A DNA stretch of 64,000 nt from the NCBI RefSeq assembly GCF_003073045.1, contig NC_037593.1:11704735-11768734 (forward strand), in the 5' to 3' direction. Made by a program: the position numbers and the translations under genes. This document shows, one piece after another, positions 11,491-23,100 of this stretch (its first letter is position 1; the number at the start of each line of letters is the position of its first letter). The notes below the pieces were generated by a model. It ran no database searches. It was not told the origin of the DNA and saw only the letters and a program-made list of their open reading frames with translations. Origin of the DNA: Pomacea canaliculata (Eukaryota > Mollusca > Gastropoda > Architaenioglossa > Ampullariidae).

Positions 11491-11961
11491 TTCCAGAATA
11501 GGTAACATCTCTCGATTCCGTCTCATATCTTTGCAGATAGTTTGGGGGAATGCTGTTTTGTAACGACTTCGATCCAGATTTAAGTAACTAACAATAAAAC
11601 ATTATATAGTCCATATAAATTTTTTTTTTAATGTTTTGTTTGATCAAAGTTTAAATGTGGAATACAAATGGAAAAGGTGTGTGTGTGAGGGAGAGAGAGA
11701 GGGAGAAAGAGAAATACATGGATATATTGACGTAAGAGCTGTCTTCATAGTAGTAATGGGTAGTAGTTTAAATGGGGATCATTATGAAGTTTTGATAGGT
11801 GCACTGTAGATAAAACAACGTAATGTATGGGCAGTTTGTTAGCAGTAAAGAAATACTAACAGACTTTAAACAGATCATGAGCTTAAAAAACAAACATTTT
11901 GAGGCCTTATTCTTATTCTTATTTTTAAACACTAGCTTAAGAAATGTCTTGGCTTTATATA

Positions 11962-12327
11962 CAGGGTTGTCCATGGGACATATTTTTCTATCCCGTCCCA
12001 TCCCATCCCATGGCAATTTATGCCTGTCCCATCCCGTCCCATCCCACGGGACGTTTCCCATGGGATTCCCATGGTATTAACAATCCTATGGACAACACTG
12101 AAAACCACTTTTCGGCTTTTGTTCTATAATTCCTGCTACTTCACATACAATAGATGATTCAGAGGAAAGATTTAAATCCTTGATGAATGTCAAGTATCAA
12201 GTATCGACTATATATCAAGTATCGACTACCATGGGAAATACAAATGTGTGTTGTCCCATCCCATCCCATCCCATGGGACGTTTCCCATGGGATTCCCATG
12301 GGATTCCCATTCCTATGGACAACACTG
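11962..12327. mobile_element. hAT-like non-autonomous element (MITE)
   Basis: The element begins CAGGGTTGTCC and ends GGACAACACTG, an imperfect terminal inverted repeat of hAT type. Both sides carry the same 8-base direct repeat TTTATATA (11,954-11,961 and 12,328-12,335). The interior is rich in TCCCATCCCATCCCATGGGA and CCCATGGGATTCCC repeats, and the right end is duplicated (internal copy ending about 12,100). No transposase is present. Length 366 bases. Confidence 0.85.
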
Positions 12328-12557
12328 TTTATATAGTATTTGATTGTCAAAACACTGGCGGCCTTGTTTAACCAAAGAAAGGGAGGTCACTCGCATGTGC
12401 AGACTTCAACCCTTCAACTCATTTGAATTTTCATATACCCTGTCGCTGTATGTAGAACGAATCGTCTGTGATCCAGCTGCAGACTACATAGTAATTTACA
12501 AAGTGTCACGAGGTATTGGCATCCGCTAATTACAAGGACTTTGACCGCAAGTATATA

Positions 12558-13434
12558 CAGTGATACCTCGGTTCTCGAACGCCTTGACTTTCGACCAAAT
12601 CGGTATTCGACCAGGAAATTCGAGAAAATTTTGTCTTGGAATCCGAACAAATACTTGGAACTCGAACATCCGAACGTCCGAGATGAGCCGAGTTGAGCCG
12701 AATGGCGTTCATTGGGCCCAGCGCGCCTTGCTTGCGTCATCAGTGTGAGTGCAGAGAGAGAGAGAGTCACGTTTTTGTGGAGAGAGTCATGAAATGTGTG
12801 CAAAATGGGCAGAAATCGCAAATTTTGTTGAACAACATCACCCTGATAAAGTGGTAGCAAATAGAGCAGTTAACATTTTTAATGACAATGTTATGTCCAC
12901 TTTCCGCAAAATTTTGCAAAGGAGAAAAAAACAGCAAACAATTGACAAATTCTTCCGTAAAGAAATCAGACAAGCAGCTGCAGAGCAAGATTCTGATTCT
13001 CCTCAGCAAAAGATACAGAGAACAGAAACACCCGAAGAGCAGTTACCCTCTGTTTTTATTGAAGAGGACTCCCCTTCAAAACAATAACCATCCCCCTTCC
13101 CTCCTCCCTCCACATTCATTCCCTCCTGCCATAAAGTTTGGTACAGGTACAGTAAATGAAACACAATTTACTGTACTGTACTGTACAGTACATTTTATTT
13201 ATTTATTTTTTTTGTTTTAATAAATACACTTTTATTTCTTATTTCTTGTTGAGACTCATGTTTTTCTACATATTATATACAAATTCGGCCAGTAAATAGG
13301 CATTTTCTGGGGCTTGGAACGAATTAATCCAGTTTCCATTATTTCCTATGGGTTTCATTGCTTCGGTTCTCGAACAATTTGGTTCTCGACCGTCCTCCCG
13401 GAACGAATTATGTTCGAGAACCGAGGTATCACTG
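12558..13434. mobile_element. Tigger/pogo-like DNA transposon, deleted
   Basis: Perfect 23-base terminal inverted repeats start CAGTGATACCTCGG, with further imperfect GTTCTCGAAC repeats inside. The element is flanked by TA on both sides (12,556-12,557 and 13,435-13,436). It is 877 bases long, about a third to a half of an autonomous Tigger, and keeps only the end of the transposase. The sharp inverted repeats suggest fairly recent movement. Confidence 0.88.
12749..13087 (+). pseudogene. Tigger-like transposase C-terminal remnant
   Basis: An open frame of 112 codons inside the 12,558-13,434 element. The stretch FRKILQRRKKQQTIDKFFRK is the kind of basic tail seen at the C-terminus of Tigger/CENP-B-type transposases, followed by an acidic end. 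The helix-turn-helix DNA-binding part and the DDE catalytic core are absent, so it cannot act as a transposase. The frame-initial Met is probably not a biological start. Confidence 0.7.
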
Positions 13435-13439
13435 TATTG

Positions 13440-15200
13440 CTCTCCCACAGTTATTTTTAACACAAACAGTAGTCTCCCTTGACTTTTGGAAGTGTTTTAT
13501 GTATAAGAGTATCTTAAGTAAAATATTAATACAGAAGTTGTTTTGTACTAACCTGTCCATTGTATTGAATATTGAAGTAAATATATAGAAAAACAAGCGA
13601 GAAAAAATTCACGTTAGAAAACGTTCAATCTCTTGCTAAATACATCAGAAAGATTTGATTTAAACTGTTTAAGTTCAATTAATTTTCCTGTCCTATGTTT
13701 AAATGGCTATCTTGTGAAACGCTACATTTTATTTCTTTCCTTTTTTCTTGTGGTAAGCATCATAGCTAATTATCTGCTACCTTTATTGAATTCCATCGTC
13801 TGTCTGATTACCATAATGTAGTGCAGTCCTTGAGTGTGTTGTGTCCCCTTGTGTCTCCCCTCCCCTTTTGTTTTATTTTTGTTTTCTTGCTTTCATTTTC
13901 CCTTTGTCTCGCCTGTGCCCGGTGCAGTTTTTGTTTTATTTTCTCTGCTAATTGTGGGTGTGCATGGGTGTGTAAGGTATTTTATTAGTGTCATTTTGTG
14001 TGTGTAATAAATTTATTGTTTTGTACCGTTCCCTTTGTTTTTGTTAGTGTTGTGTGGTCTGTGCTCAGCTCAGTTGCTGCACTTGAAGTGACAAATAAAT
14101 CAGCGGGAAAGTGTAGGGCGAGGAGTGCGAACTGAAGGAGGGGTGGAGAGGGGCGTAGCTGCGGGCTGGTCAGGGCGAACATGTAAGAGAACACCTGTCG
14201 CCCTCACCTATAGCAGCTGTCTCCTTTCCACATCATCTCTTACTCTCACACTCATTTTTGATTTTGCAGCAATGTTACTGTAATTGTTTTTAGAGCTGCA
14301 CTTATGTTTGAACTCATAAAATGCTCTAGATGATGATGATGATGACGACACATGCAATCGCTCATGCAATCTGACTTACAACGAGGTTGCAGATGAAAAA
14401 AAAAGAACGATATCCTTTCATTAAATATGGGGTTAATCTCTCTAAATCGGTAAATCTCACGGTCTATTGGATACCTCGAACCGGTTTTAAATGACTTACA
14501 GATAAGTGATAGACAGACGAACGGACAGTTCTTTGTGAACTGATTGAGTGATAATGATGGCGGTAGTGATTTTTCAGACAGAACATAAGATTCACGACGT
14601 GGTCTCAAGCGCATTGCAAAGACACAAAAAGGACAAAAATTAAGCTGTGACAAAATGAAATGAGCCAGGATGTTGAAATACTGAGAATTTTAATTCGGCC
14701 ACAGCAGCAAACGTATGTGCAAGTCATTGTTTGAGGTTAGTAGCACCTACAAGGGAGGTTAGTCAAGCTACCGTGATTTGAACTGACAGAGCTGAGTCCT
14801 GTGAGAGGTGTTTACCATTGTGGTAGTCTTGGCAGACGGCGCACACCTAAACAACCCTTCTGCACATAGAGACAAATGAAATGATTTCTTTCTGTCGATG
14901 CCGAGGATGGTATTTATATTTTTTTTTTAAAATTAAAAAAAAAAAAAAAAAAAAGCAGCATACTCAGACTGGTAGCTGTGATTACTATTGATGGCCTCAC
15001 TTTCACGCATTCATCACGAGTTTTTTTAATTACACTGAACCAACATTGGAGTTGGGGATATGTCTTTTCTTTAATTCATTGAGACGAGAATGCCATCATG
15101 AGCCATATAATGCCACGGATACGATACGAAAAGAAGATTAGGACTGTGGCAAGCTGGACAGGACATGAGGACGAATCCCGACGAGGTCTTCAAGACAGCA
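13440..15200. other. Spacer downstream of lectin gene B
   Basis: No gene recognised. There is a poly-A/T run at 14,922-14,955 and T-rich or C-rich low-complexity DNA around 13,845-13,935. The lectin gene B polyadenylation site must lie left of 15,214; no clear signal was chosen. Confidence 0.4.
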
Positions 15201-15213
15201 AATGTTCGTTCGT

Positions 15214-18200
15214 TCACAGCATTTTGATGTCTGCCTGACAGACAAAGCCCAACTTTTTCGAGCAGGGCAAGTCATTGATCGAGACGTTGTTCGGGCGGAG
15301 GACCTCAACACAGTCCTCGTTGCTCCCACCGTCGTCTGGCTGGCCGCGTTCCCAGAGTCCGGAGTCCCTCAACAAGGTGATACCATCGCTCCACAGGAAG
15401 TGACCCTCGGTCGTAATGTCATCTGCTCCAACCCACAAGCCTTGACCGAACGTTGAACTAAGCACTTGCCCTACACAAGACAAAGGGATGTGTTTTTTAT
15501 TATGAAACAATGGGTTAATCACCGTCAGTATTCAACCTCAAGACTTAGCAATACCTACTGGATGGATGAGTGAGTGAGTGGATGTGTGGGCCATAACTGG
15601 GACTGTCATCGACTAATTTTGATGGCAACGATAGTGGTAGTTGCGGTGGTGATGGAGATTCAGTTGAGACACGTTTGTTGTCCTACCTCGAGCGCCTCGA
15701 GGTAACGATAAAAAGCACGATAACAAATAAATAAAACAAAAACATATAAACAAAAACAAATAAATAAAACTAATAAATGAAGGAATCAAAACGAGTGACC
15801 TCACGATGATACTTCACGCTTGTCTGATGACAAACGCCGTTTAATGGGAGTCAGCAGCCATGTGTAACCTACCGTTCGTGTCCATCAGCAACAGCAATGG
15901 CGGGACGTCCAGCTCACGTGACTTCAAGTTAAAGAGATGAGCTCCGTCATCTCCACATCGGTTTTTGGCAGTCTGGTAGTCTTGCTTGGTGGTGTACAGC
16001 TTCAGACACCGATTGTGGTAAAGCTCATAACCTTTGTCCACAGGACAGCCGCCTGTACACAATACGTTTCATTGCATTATGAAGCATTCTTTGACATGCA
16101 ACACACTGCACATCCTTCTAATGCCGCTAATGTAACAGCTTTGCAAAATTCAAAAAGGTAAAATCTCTAAATTTGCTCTTCTGCTTCTTCTTTTTCTTTC
16201 TTTCTTTCTTTCTTCTGCTGTCTCTTTTTTTTTTTCATGTACTCGATTGTGTCCATATGCAGATCTCGAATTTTCATCTTATAATTTTTAATAAAACTTT
16301 ATTTTTGTTGTTTTTCAATTAGATAAACTTTTGAACTTGTCTTGATACCCATCATCACAGAGTTCAGTCTGCTTCTCAAACAAAACCGTATTCTTTCTTA
16401 ATCGCTATGAATTTCTTGTGAGAAAATGTATACAGCATGTTTGATGGCTTGACAATGATGAGAGGATGCTACACTGTTCCTGACTTATCTCTTCAAAACA
16501 CTAGACATTGACCCGTGGCAACTGGTCACGTGAGTGACTGTTGTGACCTAACGCTTAATACCCACATTAAGACAGGACTGGAGTGGAAATGTTACACACG
16601 ATGTTTACACCTCAGTCACTTAAAATCTCTCCGCACTGTTCACAACGCCCCCAACCCCCATCCCTGCTCTACCCCGAACAAAAGATTTGTCGACGTGCAA
16701 CAAATATCAAAACAAGGAAATATTTAGTAAATATTAAATATCATTATCTAAAAGGTGTCTCAGTACTAGCCTTGCTATCGCCCTTTCATGCTACAGTGCT
16801 GCGAACTCAAAACAAATACTAATAACTAAAAAACTGCAATTTTGAGATTGATTTTCTCGGCATCGGGCACATGAGAATAAAACTTAAAATGTTTGGATGC
16901 AAAATGTCTAGGAAAAGAAACTTTTAAATATAAAACGTTAGACAATTCTGTAGACTAGTGACCCTAGTCGGTGGGGGGGATGTTTATCGTTTACCAAAAG
17001 CGAAACACACCTCCCACCTCCAGCCACCTTCATCTTTAGTTTAAATGTGTATAAGGCAATATTTTAGCTGTTTTACCGTATGTATGATGATTCCATTTCT
17101 TTGCAAGAGCAGAAAGATGGAGATCTGTGCTGTTCGTATCTGTAATCGTTACATCAGTATGCAAGATCTCACCAGTCGCCCCTAATAAAGAAAATTAGGG
17201 ATCAGTATTAGATATATACATAAATATGTACATACATACCTGGGTTTCTTTCGTTGTTTTCGTGCGGTGTTTATTTGTGTCTGTTTACACTGTGTATGTT
17301 TGTATGGTGTTTGTATGTTAATGATGTGTTCGTGTTTCCCTTAGTCTATTTGAGTCTCTATCTGTACGGTACACGGACTTTTCGCCGACGGACGTTTCGC
17401 CACCGGACGTTTCGGAGCCGGACGTTTTGCCGACCAGACGTTTCGCCACCGGACGTTTCGGAGTCGGACCTTTTGCCGACCGGAATTTCGCCGCCGGACG
17501 TTTCGGCGCGGGGCACTTCATTTCGGCATTTCACGCGGGACCTTTAGCCGAAGTCAAGTGTGGGACGCCCCTTAGCTCACACATTTCTCTCGCCATTGTA
17601 TCAATGTATCAGTGAACTCTCTCTCACTATCCCTCCTCATGTGAACCGTTAGCTCACACATTTCTCTCGCCATTGTATCAATGTTTTTTCTCAAAGCTGT
17701 TGCGCATAATCTGTGACAATCAAAGTGAACTGTCTGTGAAGTCTGTGTGTAAAATTTGTTTGAAATAAAGAATTATTGTGTAATCTAGTAGTTACTTTCA
17801 TTCTTTGAGAAGTAAGTAAGCTCTCTCTCTCTCTCTGACATAATGCGGCGAAACGTCCGGCGGCGAAACGCCGGTCGGCAAAACGTCCGACTCCGAAACG
17901 TCCGTCGGTGAAACGTCCGTCGGCAAAACGTCCGCACACGATCTGTACGTGTGCCCGTGCGTGTGCGTGTGCGTGTGCGTGCGTGTGTTACCGTCATGTT
18001 GCTCTTGAAAGATACTCTGATTTTGACTGCTCTGTTTTGTTCATCTTATCGCAAGGAACAGGCTCCCTTGTCAACAGGTGCCACACGCAGAAAAAGAACA
18101 GCGTTCCCGAGACGAGAACTGAACCGAGGTCAGCCAACCCTCACCTTATAGGTGACAGGCACTAACCATTGCGTCACCAGACCGTCCCAGCCAATAGGAA

Positions 18201-18572
18201 AGCTGAGACCATAATTATCTTTATTATGCTTATCGTGATTTTGACCTTTTTCCTGTGAGTTGTGATGTTTGTAGGCGTGTATATCGAGAACGAAAGGAGG
18301 TTGTTGGTGTCGAAGTAACAGCTTGTACTGAGGTTTACTCATTCAGCAGAAAATTATCTTGTCAGTTTTTCACTTTGTCAGTGTAAGAACTAATTCATGC
18401 AAATGTGTCCAAAGAATGAATTTTGTTTACATTTATTATATTTATCGTGTAGTAATATTATAGCCACAAATACAACAGTGTTTATTTGGGTGAAAAATAT
18501 ATGGCAGAAATAAGTAAAGCAAGTAATGAGAAAGAAATTACCCAACACAATCACGACCAAAGCCACTTCCAT
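15214..18572 (-). CDS. C-type lectin gene B, secreted, divergent
   Basis: Coding exons: 18,572-18,542, 16,052-15,873 and 15,470-15,214, joined in phases 1 and 1 to give 155 residues. The start chosen is the ATG inside exon 2, giving a short signal sequence MEVALVVIVLG. The leader exon (ending 19,818) has AAG at its donor where the other copies have ATG. The lectin domain runs from GCPVDKGY to FVCQAD. It shows six cysteines (GCP, NRC, NRC, EDC, LPC, FVC), which is the long-form pattern with three disulphides. WVGADD, the QPD motif in GQPDDG and the IND triplet before the fifth cysteine predict a calcium site of galactose type (family knowledge). It differs from the other genes throughout and uses a GT donor after the signal exon. 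Intron 2 carries a 573-base MITE and a SINE. The function in binding microbes or tissue sugars is inferred. Confidence 0.85.
17368..17940. mobile_element. MITE with repeat-built inverted ends, 8-base target duplication
   Basis: Both ends are made of a repeated 15-base motif, GGACGTTTCGCCGAC and variants: about ten units on the left (to about 17,525) and their reverse complement on the right (17,842-17,938). The flanks are the same 8 bases, ATCTGTAC (17,360-17,367 and 17,941-17,948). The interior holds a 39-base direct repeat (17,571-17,609 and 17,648-17,686, beginning TTAGCTCACACATTTCTCTC). No transposase. It lies in intron 2 of lectin gene B. The superfamily is not certain; the 8-base duplication would suit hAT. 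Confidence 0.85.
18045..18193 (-). mobile_element. SINE with tRNA-like head, copy 1
   Basis: Read on the minus strand, the head has an A-box-like GCAATGGTTAGTGCC and a B-box-like GGTTCAGTTC, followed by a body containing ACGCTGTTCTTTTTCTGCGTG. The copy at 36.1 kb shares head and body. Confidence 0.8.
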
Positions 18573-18601
18573 TTGTGTTGTGGAGGTGACAGCTGAAGTG
18601 C

Positions 18602-19330
18602 TCTGCAACAATAATGTAACTACACAGACAAGATAATTCGACTGAGCACGCAGGCAATAAACTACATTGTTTACCAAACAAAAAACACGTGAAAACAACT
18701 TCTCTGCGCTCTCTAAAATAACAGTGTTTACAATTTATTAATTTTCAAAGGTAACCGGAATCAAACATGAAAGGTAAAAATTAAAAAGAGCATAAAAACA
18801 AATATTAAAAAGCAAAATTGCCCGATTTCAAATTTAGCCGAAAATATCTTTGCTTCAGTGCAATTCGGTTTTGTTTTTTTTTATTTTTTAAATCAATTTT
18901 GATAGTCTTAAAATGATTCAAGCCAGGGGGAGAGGTAAATTTCCAGCCCGAGAAATCCTTTGATCAAGCCCGCCAAGATAACTGCGAATTTCAGTAAATG
19001 CATCAGCTTTTTTCATAGCAACACAAATTTATATTAAGTAAATAGCCTTTTAATTAACGTATTTTTTTTTAGGGTCAAGCAAGGAACTTCTTTACGGGAT
19101 AGACAGGACGCATACTTGTTGTGTAACTTACTGTACAGTTCAGGCCTACAAGTGTCCAACATAATCCTTTCATGGATTTTCGAAGAATGTAAAAATGAAA
19201 AAGCTTTGGCTGGTAAAAATTCGTTTGGGCTCAGAAGATTATTTGCACATGTGCCATCATGTCTGGGTGAGTAGCATGTATGCATACTGAATATACCATG
19301 AACTCCTTCATCAGAACGAGGTGTGTGAAC

Positions 19331-19413
<83 letters not shown>

Positions 19414-19919
19414 CTGCAAAACCAGAAACAAACAAATTTGGTAACAAATGTTTTATTATATATTTTATATTATATTTCTAATAATAAAGACATATTTTAC
19501 AAACTTCAAACAGTTGTTTGACTATGCTGTTTATAGGAACAATATAATTTTCCCGCATCTATCTACGAAAAGGTTGATTATGGTGACTAAGAGGAAAGCA
19601 GTGCCAGGCAGGCTGGGATTTTACATGTTGCAAAACTGACCCAATAGAGAAGACTAATTTTTTAGGTAAACAGTTTTGTCTGCCACGTGAGTGATATTAT
19701 AAATATAAAAATGGCCGGATGTTCCCCATCTCTGACTTAAGCAGGACAATTCAGCGCAGAGTGCAGTTACAAACGTAGCCATGATAAATATTAATGTTAT
19801 CCTGTACAACCTCTTACCTTCAAAACTCACAGCCCTCTCTGATATTTTCTGTCCTCTGTAGAACTTGATAAGATGCAGCTGTGTTTGAAGGTAGCACGAA
19901 GTGAGCAATATATATATAC
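18602..19919 (-). other. Lectin gene B leader exon, intron 1 and TATA box
   Basis: The TATATATATA box is at 19,919-19,908. The leader exon runs from about 19,885 to 19,818 and ends TTTGAAG at GTAAGAG, aligned with the CTTCAGATG end of the other copies but without the ATG. Intron 1 (19,817-18,603) carries an (ATT)n run at 19,338-19,412. Confidence 0.6.
19338..19412 (+). repeat. (ATT)n microsatellite
   Basis: About 25 uninterrupted TTA units. Open frames of poly-Ile or poly-Asn across it are artefacts. Confidence 0.97.
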
Positions 19920-19973
19920 ACCCAGTTTTCTGACAGAAGGCAGCCAGTCAAAATAGGTAGCCACACCCCAGGA

Positions 19974-20004
19974 GGCGTGGTCTGACAAGAGGAAGGCCTG
20001 TCAT
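19974..20004 (-). promoter_or_regulatory. Conserved upstream block of lectin gene B
   Basis: On the minus strand: ATGACAGGCC, spacer, TGTCAGACCACGCC. It is the same block as in the other lectin promoters but about 55 bases above the TATA box instead of 70-90. Confidence 0.5.
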
Positions 20005-20009
20005 TTGTA

Positions 20010-21500
20010 TGATTTTATGTGGTTGACATCTCGAGCAAAGTACTGGCTCCAATGATTTATCAAGCAGTCTCGTTAGAGAGGGAAAGAGTGAAATGAACAG
20101 CAATTGTATATTTCGAATATCAGAGAGGTGTGGTGAGAGTCGTGGAGAGGTTAATTATTTCTGAATGACATATAAGCAATATAGTATAATTACACACCGC
20201 ACTGTAAATAATTTATTTTTAAGTATTTTCTTAACCAATGTACCATTTAGTACTGACGACCACAAAAAGATAAGTTTTTGTTGTCAATATAATGTGGTCT
20301 CTCGTTGTAACGGTTAAGTGAATTTTTTAAAAGCGATAAGCTTCATAACTTTTTGTGGCGTTTGACTGAAACACATACAGTCCCGCTGTGAAAAGACTTG
20401 TATGCAGGTCACCGTTTTATTTTTTTAGAAAGAAAACCCTATAAACACGAACCAGTAACATGGGATTTAACTCGATGATATTCATTAAGGAATATTCTGT
20501 TGTACAGCACAATTTTTTCATAATTTTATTCTCACATCTTTTGTTTAACAACTTTTTTTAGTGAGGGCTTATGTCCTATACACGGCCATCAACATTTTCC
20601 AAAAAGAAAAGTCGTGACGTCATTGTTCGCCGTTGGTAGCCCAACTCTCCAATGCATAAAATAAACATATTGTTTGGTTGTCCTGTTTGCGAGGCCAAAA
20701 TCCATTTCTAAATGAAATCGTTAGAAATCAGGACAGTGAATAAGTTAACAGTTCTCTACTCAACTCAGTTTTAGCTACAAAAATGGCGTCTCATACTGTC
20801 TCGGCTACAATATACTCCTCAGTCTTGCTAATCAAACACTACACCTTGTTTTGAACATCAAGATCCCACACTGACACATTTCTCTTCAGGCTGTTACACA
20901 GGCTGCTATACAAATTTTTTGCACAAACATGAAATATTATATCTCTACACAGGAAAGCAAAACAGACCTGTTGACAATCTATCATCCCCAATGAGGTCAT
21001 CAGCAGCTAAGGTCATATGTCAAATATAATCCAGTCAAATACCACATAATACGCAAAGACTAGCATGTGGACCGGACAGCGGTGTCTTCTTTTGTTTTCA
21101 AACTGCTTTCCCAAAGGATATCATAAACAAGAGATCCCTGTTATTTATTTGACTCCTGACAGTTTTTTTTATTATTATTTCGATGATCTCCAGAAGACCC
21201 CACCTACTGCTTTTGCTAAATATGCTTACAAAAGCATTCGTCAGGCATTAAAGAGATATGATTCAAAAGTAAGCCAAACACAACACACTTATTTACAATG
21301 TATGACATGATAAATCATCCGAGATCTTGTGAAAGCAGAAAAATGCAAAAATAACCCTTTACATAGGAGAATACAAAACAGGTGTGTCTTAGTGTAGACT
21401 AACAGACTAAGCCCTTGTCGGTCAGACGATCTGCGGGCGAAACAACAAACTTTTGTCACTCCCTGCTACATAACAACAAACTAGAAGAGTATATGACAAC
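20010..21500. other. Stretch without a recognised gene
   Basis: AT-rich spacer between lectin gene B and the CUB-exon duplicate. No family-like reading frame or transposon end was recognised. Confidence 0.45.
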
Positions 21501-21513
21501 ACATAACATTTAC

Positions 21514-21742
21514 CGAATGGAGAAACAATGTACGCAAATTGCAGAGTGCGACGATCCCCGGATGGAGGCTTTGTGAGAACCAACACTTCATCACTCGGTG
21601 TGCCACTCCGTCTGTGCACCCGGGGTTCTCTGCACACGGCATGTTTAAGGAATGATTGAGTGGAGGCGGAAATCTTGATCATGTCCCCAAGATGTACCCC
21701 TGATGGATTAATGATTACAATAGCCACTTGTATGACAGTAAC
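21514..21742 (-). pseudogene. Duplicate of one exon of the CUB receptor gene
   Basis: After a TTAAATAG acceptor the frame reads VTVIQVAIVIINPSG and later TPSDEVLVLTKPPSGDRRTL. This matches VVFVIITPPWG and APSDEVLVITQPPSGVSRSL of the exon at 48.5-48.7 kb. The homology runs on through the adjoining intron to about 22,035 (compare 48,715-48,970), so this is a segmental copy and not a processed one. The donor present in the parent (AAGTGAG) is not kept; a later GTAAAT is the next candidate. No neighbouring CUB exons were found, so it is probably a dead fragment, although the frame is still open. Confidence 0.8.
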
Positions 21743-22114
21743 CTATTTAATATATATATATGAAACTTTAATTTACATGCTAACAGATAATTAATGAAAA
21801 CTGAAATATCTAATGATTACTTTTAGGTTAGGTATCTCTGGTTTGGCTAATAACTTTCGATATAGCAGTTACACCTATTAAAATGTATCCTTTATGTAAA
21901 ACCACAAAAAAACTGTTAAGCTGTCCATATTTTGAAGATGTAAAAATGATTCATTGCTACCAGATATTGCAGTGCTTGAAGTTTTATTCGAAGTATTACT
22001 CAAAACTATCTTCACCTCTTTTTGCTGCCAATACCTGGATACCTACTGTTATCTTCTATCACAAAATCTTGACGCCTGGTAGCCACTGGGATTCTGGATG
22101 TCATTATATATAAT

Positions 22115-23100
22115 GCCTCCTTGGCTCAACGTTCAGAAACCCCCCAGTCTCTGCTCCTAGAGTTTATACCTACAACCAGACAACCAGAGAGCTAAATAGG
22201 TGTTTAAATGATGGTCAAACATCTAACCCTCACCTTCATGAGGGGTGCCCTCAAGGTTCAGTATTTGGCCCAGCTCTGTTCATTGTGTACACCCAAGTAC
22301 ATCATGCATCCAGTCTCACAAGGTTTCATATCAATCATATGCTGACCACACGCAACTGTACTGCTCCACTCCACTGGCTGTCTCACTCTGCTACTTGCAC
22401 TACAGACGCCTGTACTAGCGACATCATGGACTGGATGGTAACAAACTTAGATAAAACGATGATATCAACGACGATAAATCGGAAGCCCTCGGATGCCGTT
22501 GAAGAAGAAATCCACCTTTGCTCGTCAGTCTGAGCAAGCACATCAAGGTGGATGAAATGAACATTCCCTTTACATCATCCGTCAGGAATCTGAGATTCAT
22601 TGTCACTGCAGAGAAGACTCTTGATAAACAAGTTACAGCTGTCTATCAGTCTGCCTATTATGATAAACAAGTTACAGCTGTTTGTCAGTCTACATATTAC
22701 AAGCTAGGCAAGGCCAGCATACATTCTCTCTAAGCACTCTTGTCTGTTTGTTCTTTCTCGGCTTGATTATTGTAACTCCTTGCTTGCTGACTGCCCAGTG
22801 TACCTTCACAAAATCCAGAAAGTACAGAACTCTGCTGCACTTCTGGTGCTTAGAGCTAGGAAACGGGACCACACAACCCCTCTCTTTCGTTTTCTACACT
22901 GGCTTCCCATCCGTTCTCGCATCCAGTACAAACTGTCCGTGGTGTCTTTTAATTTCTTTCCTGGCTCCCGCCCTGATGATTTTACTGAATTTTTCTTCCC
23001 CTACATCCCAGCTAAACAACGCCACTCCTCGTCTGATGATCCTAACTATTCCTGTCACCATAATAACAACATATGGCCTCAGGATGTTTAGTTACTGTGT
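22115..23100 (+). mobile_element. LINE fragment (CR1/L2-like reverse transcriptase)
   Basis: Pieces of a reverse transcriptase in changing frames: GCPQGSVFGPALF at about 22,245, SVRNLRFIVTAEKTLDKQVT at about 22,580, then a longer frame with DYCNSLL-like and LHWLPIRSRIQYKLSVVSFN at 22,880-22,960. A 50-base local duplication (ATGATAAACAAGTTACAGCT) occurs at 22,620-22,690. The YADD region is damaged. Several frameshifts mean it is inactive. This is the best copy of the family whose scraps lie in the lectin introns. Confidence 0.85.

Noticed and set aside
17371-17525. Regularly spaced short repeats that could suggest a CRISPR-like array
   Set aside because: Units are almost contiguous with no unique spacers, the reverse complement lies at the other end, and target duplications mark it as a MITE. 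The host is also an animal.
18130-18193. tRNA-like head that might be a tRNA gene
   Set aside because: No acceptor stem closes, the body continues as a repeat, and a second copy exists at 36.1 kb, so it is a SINE.
19321-19521. Poly-isoleucine and poly-asparagine frames
   Set aside because: Translation of an (ATT)n microsatellite.
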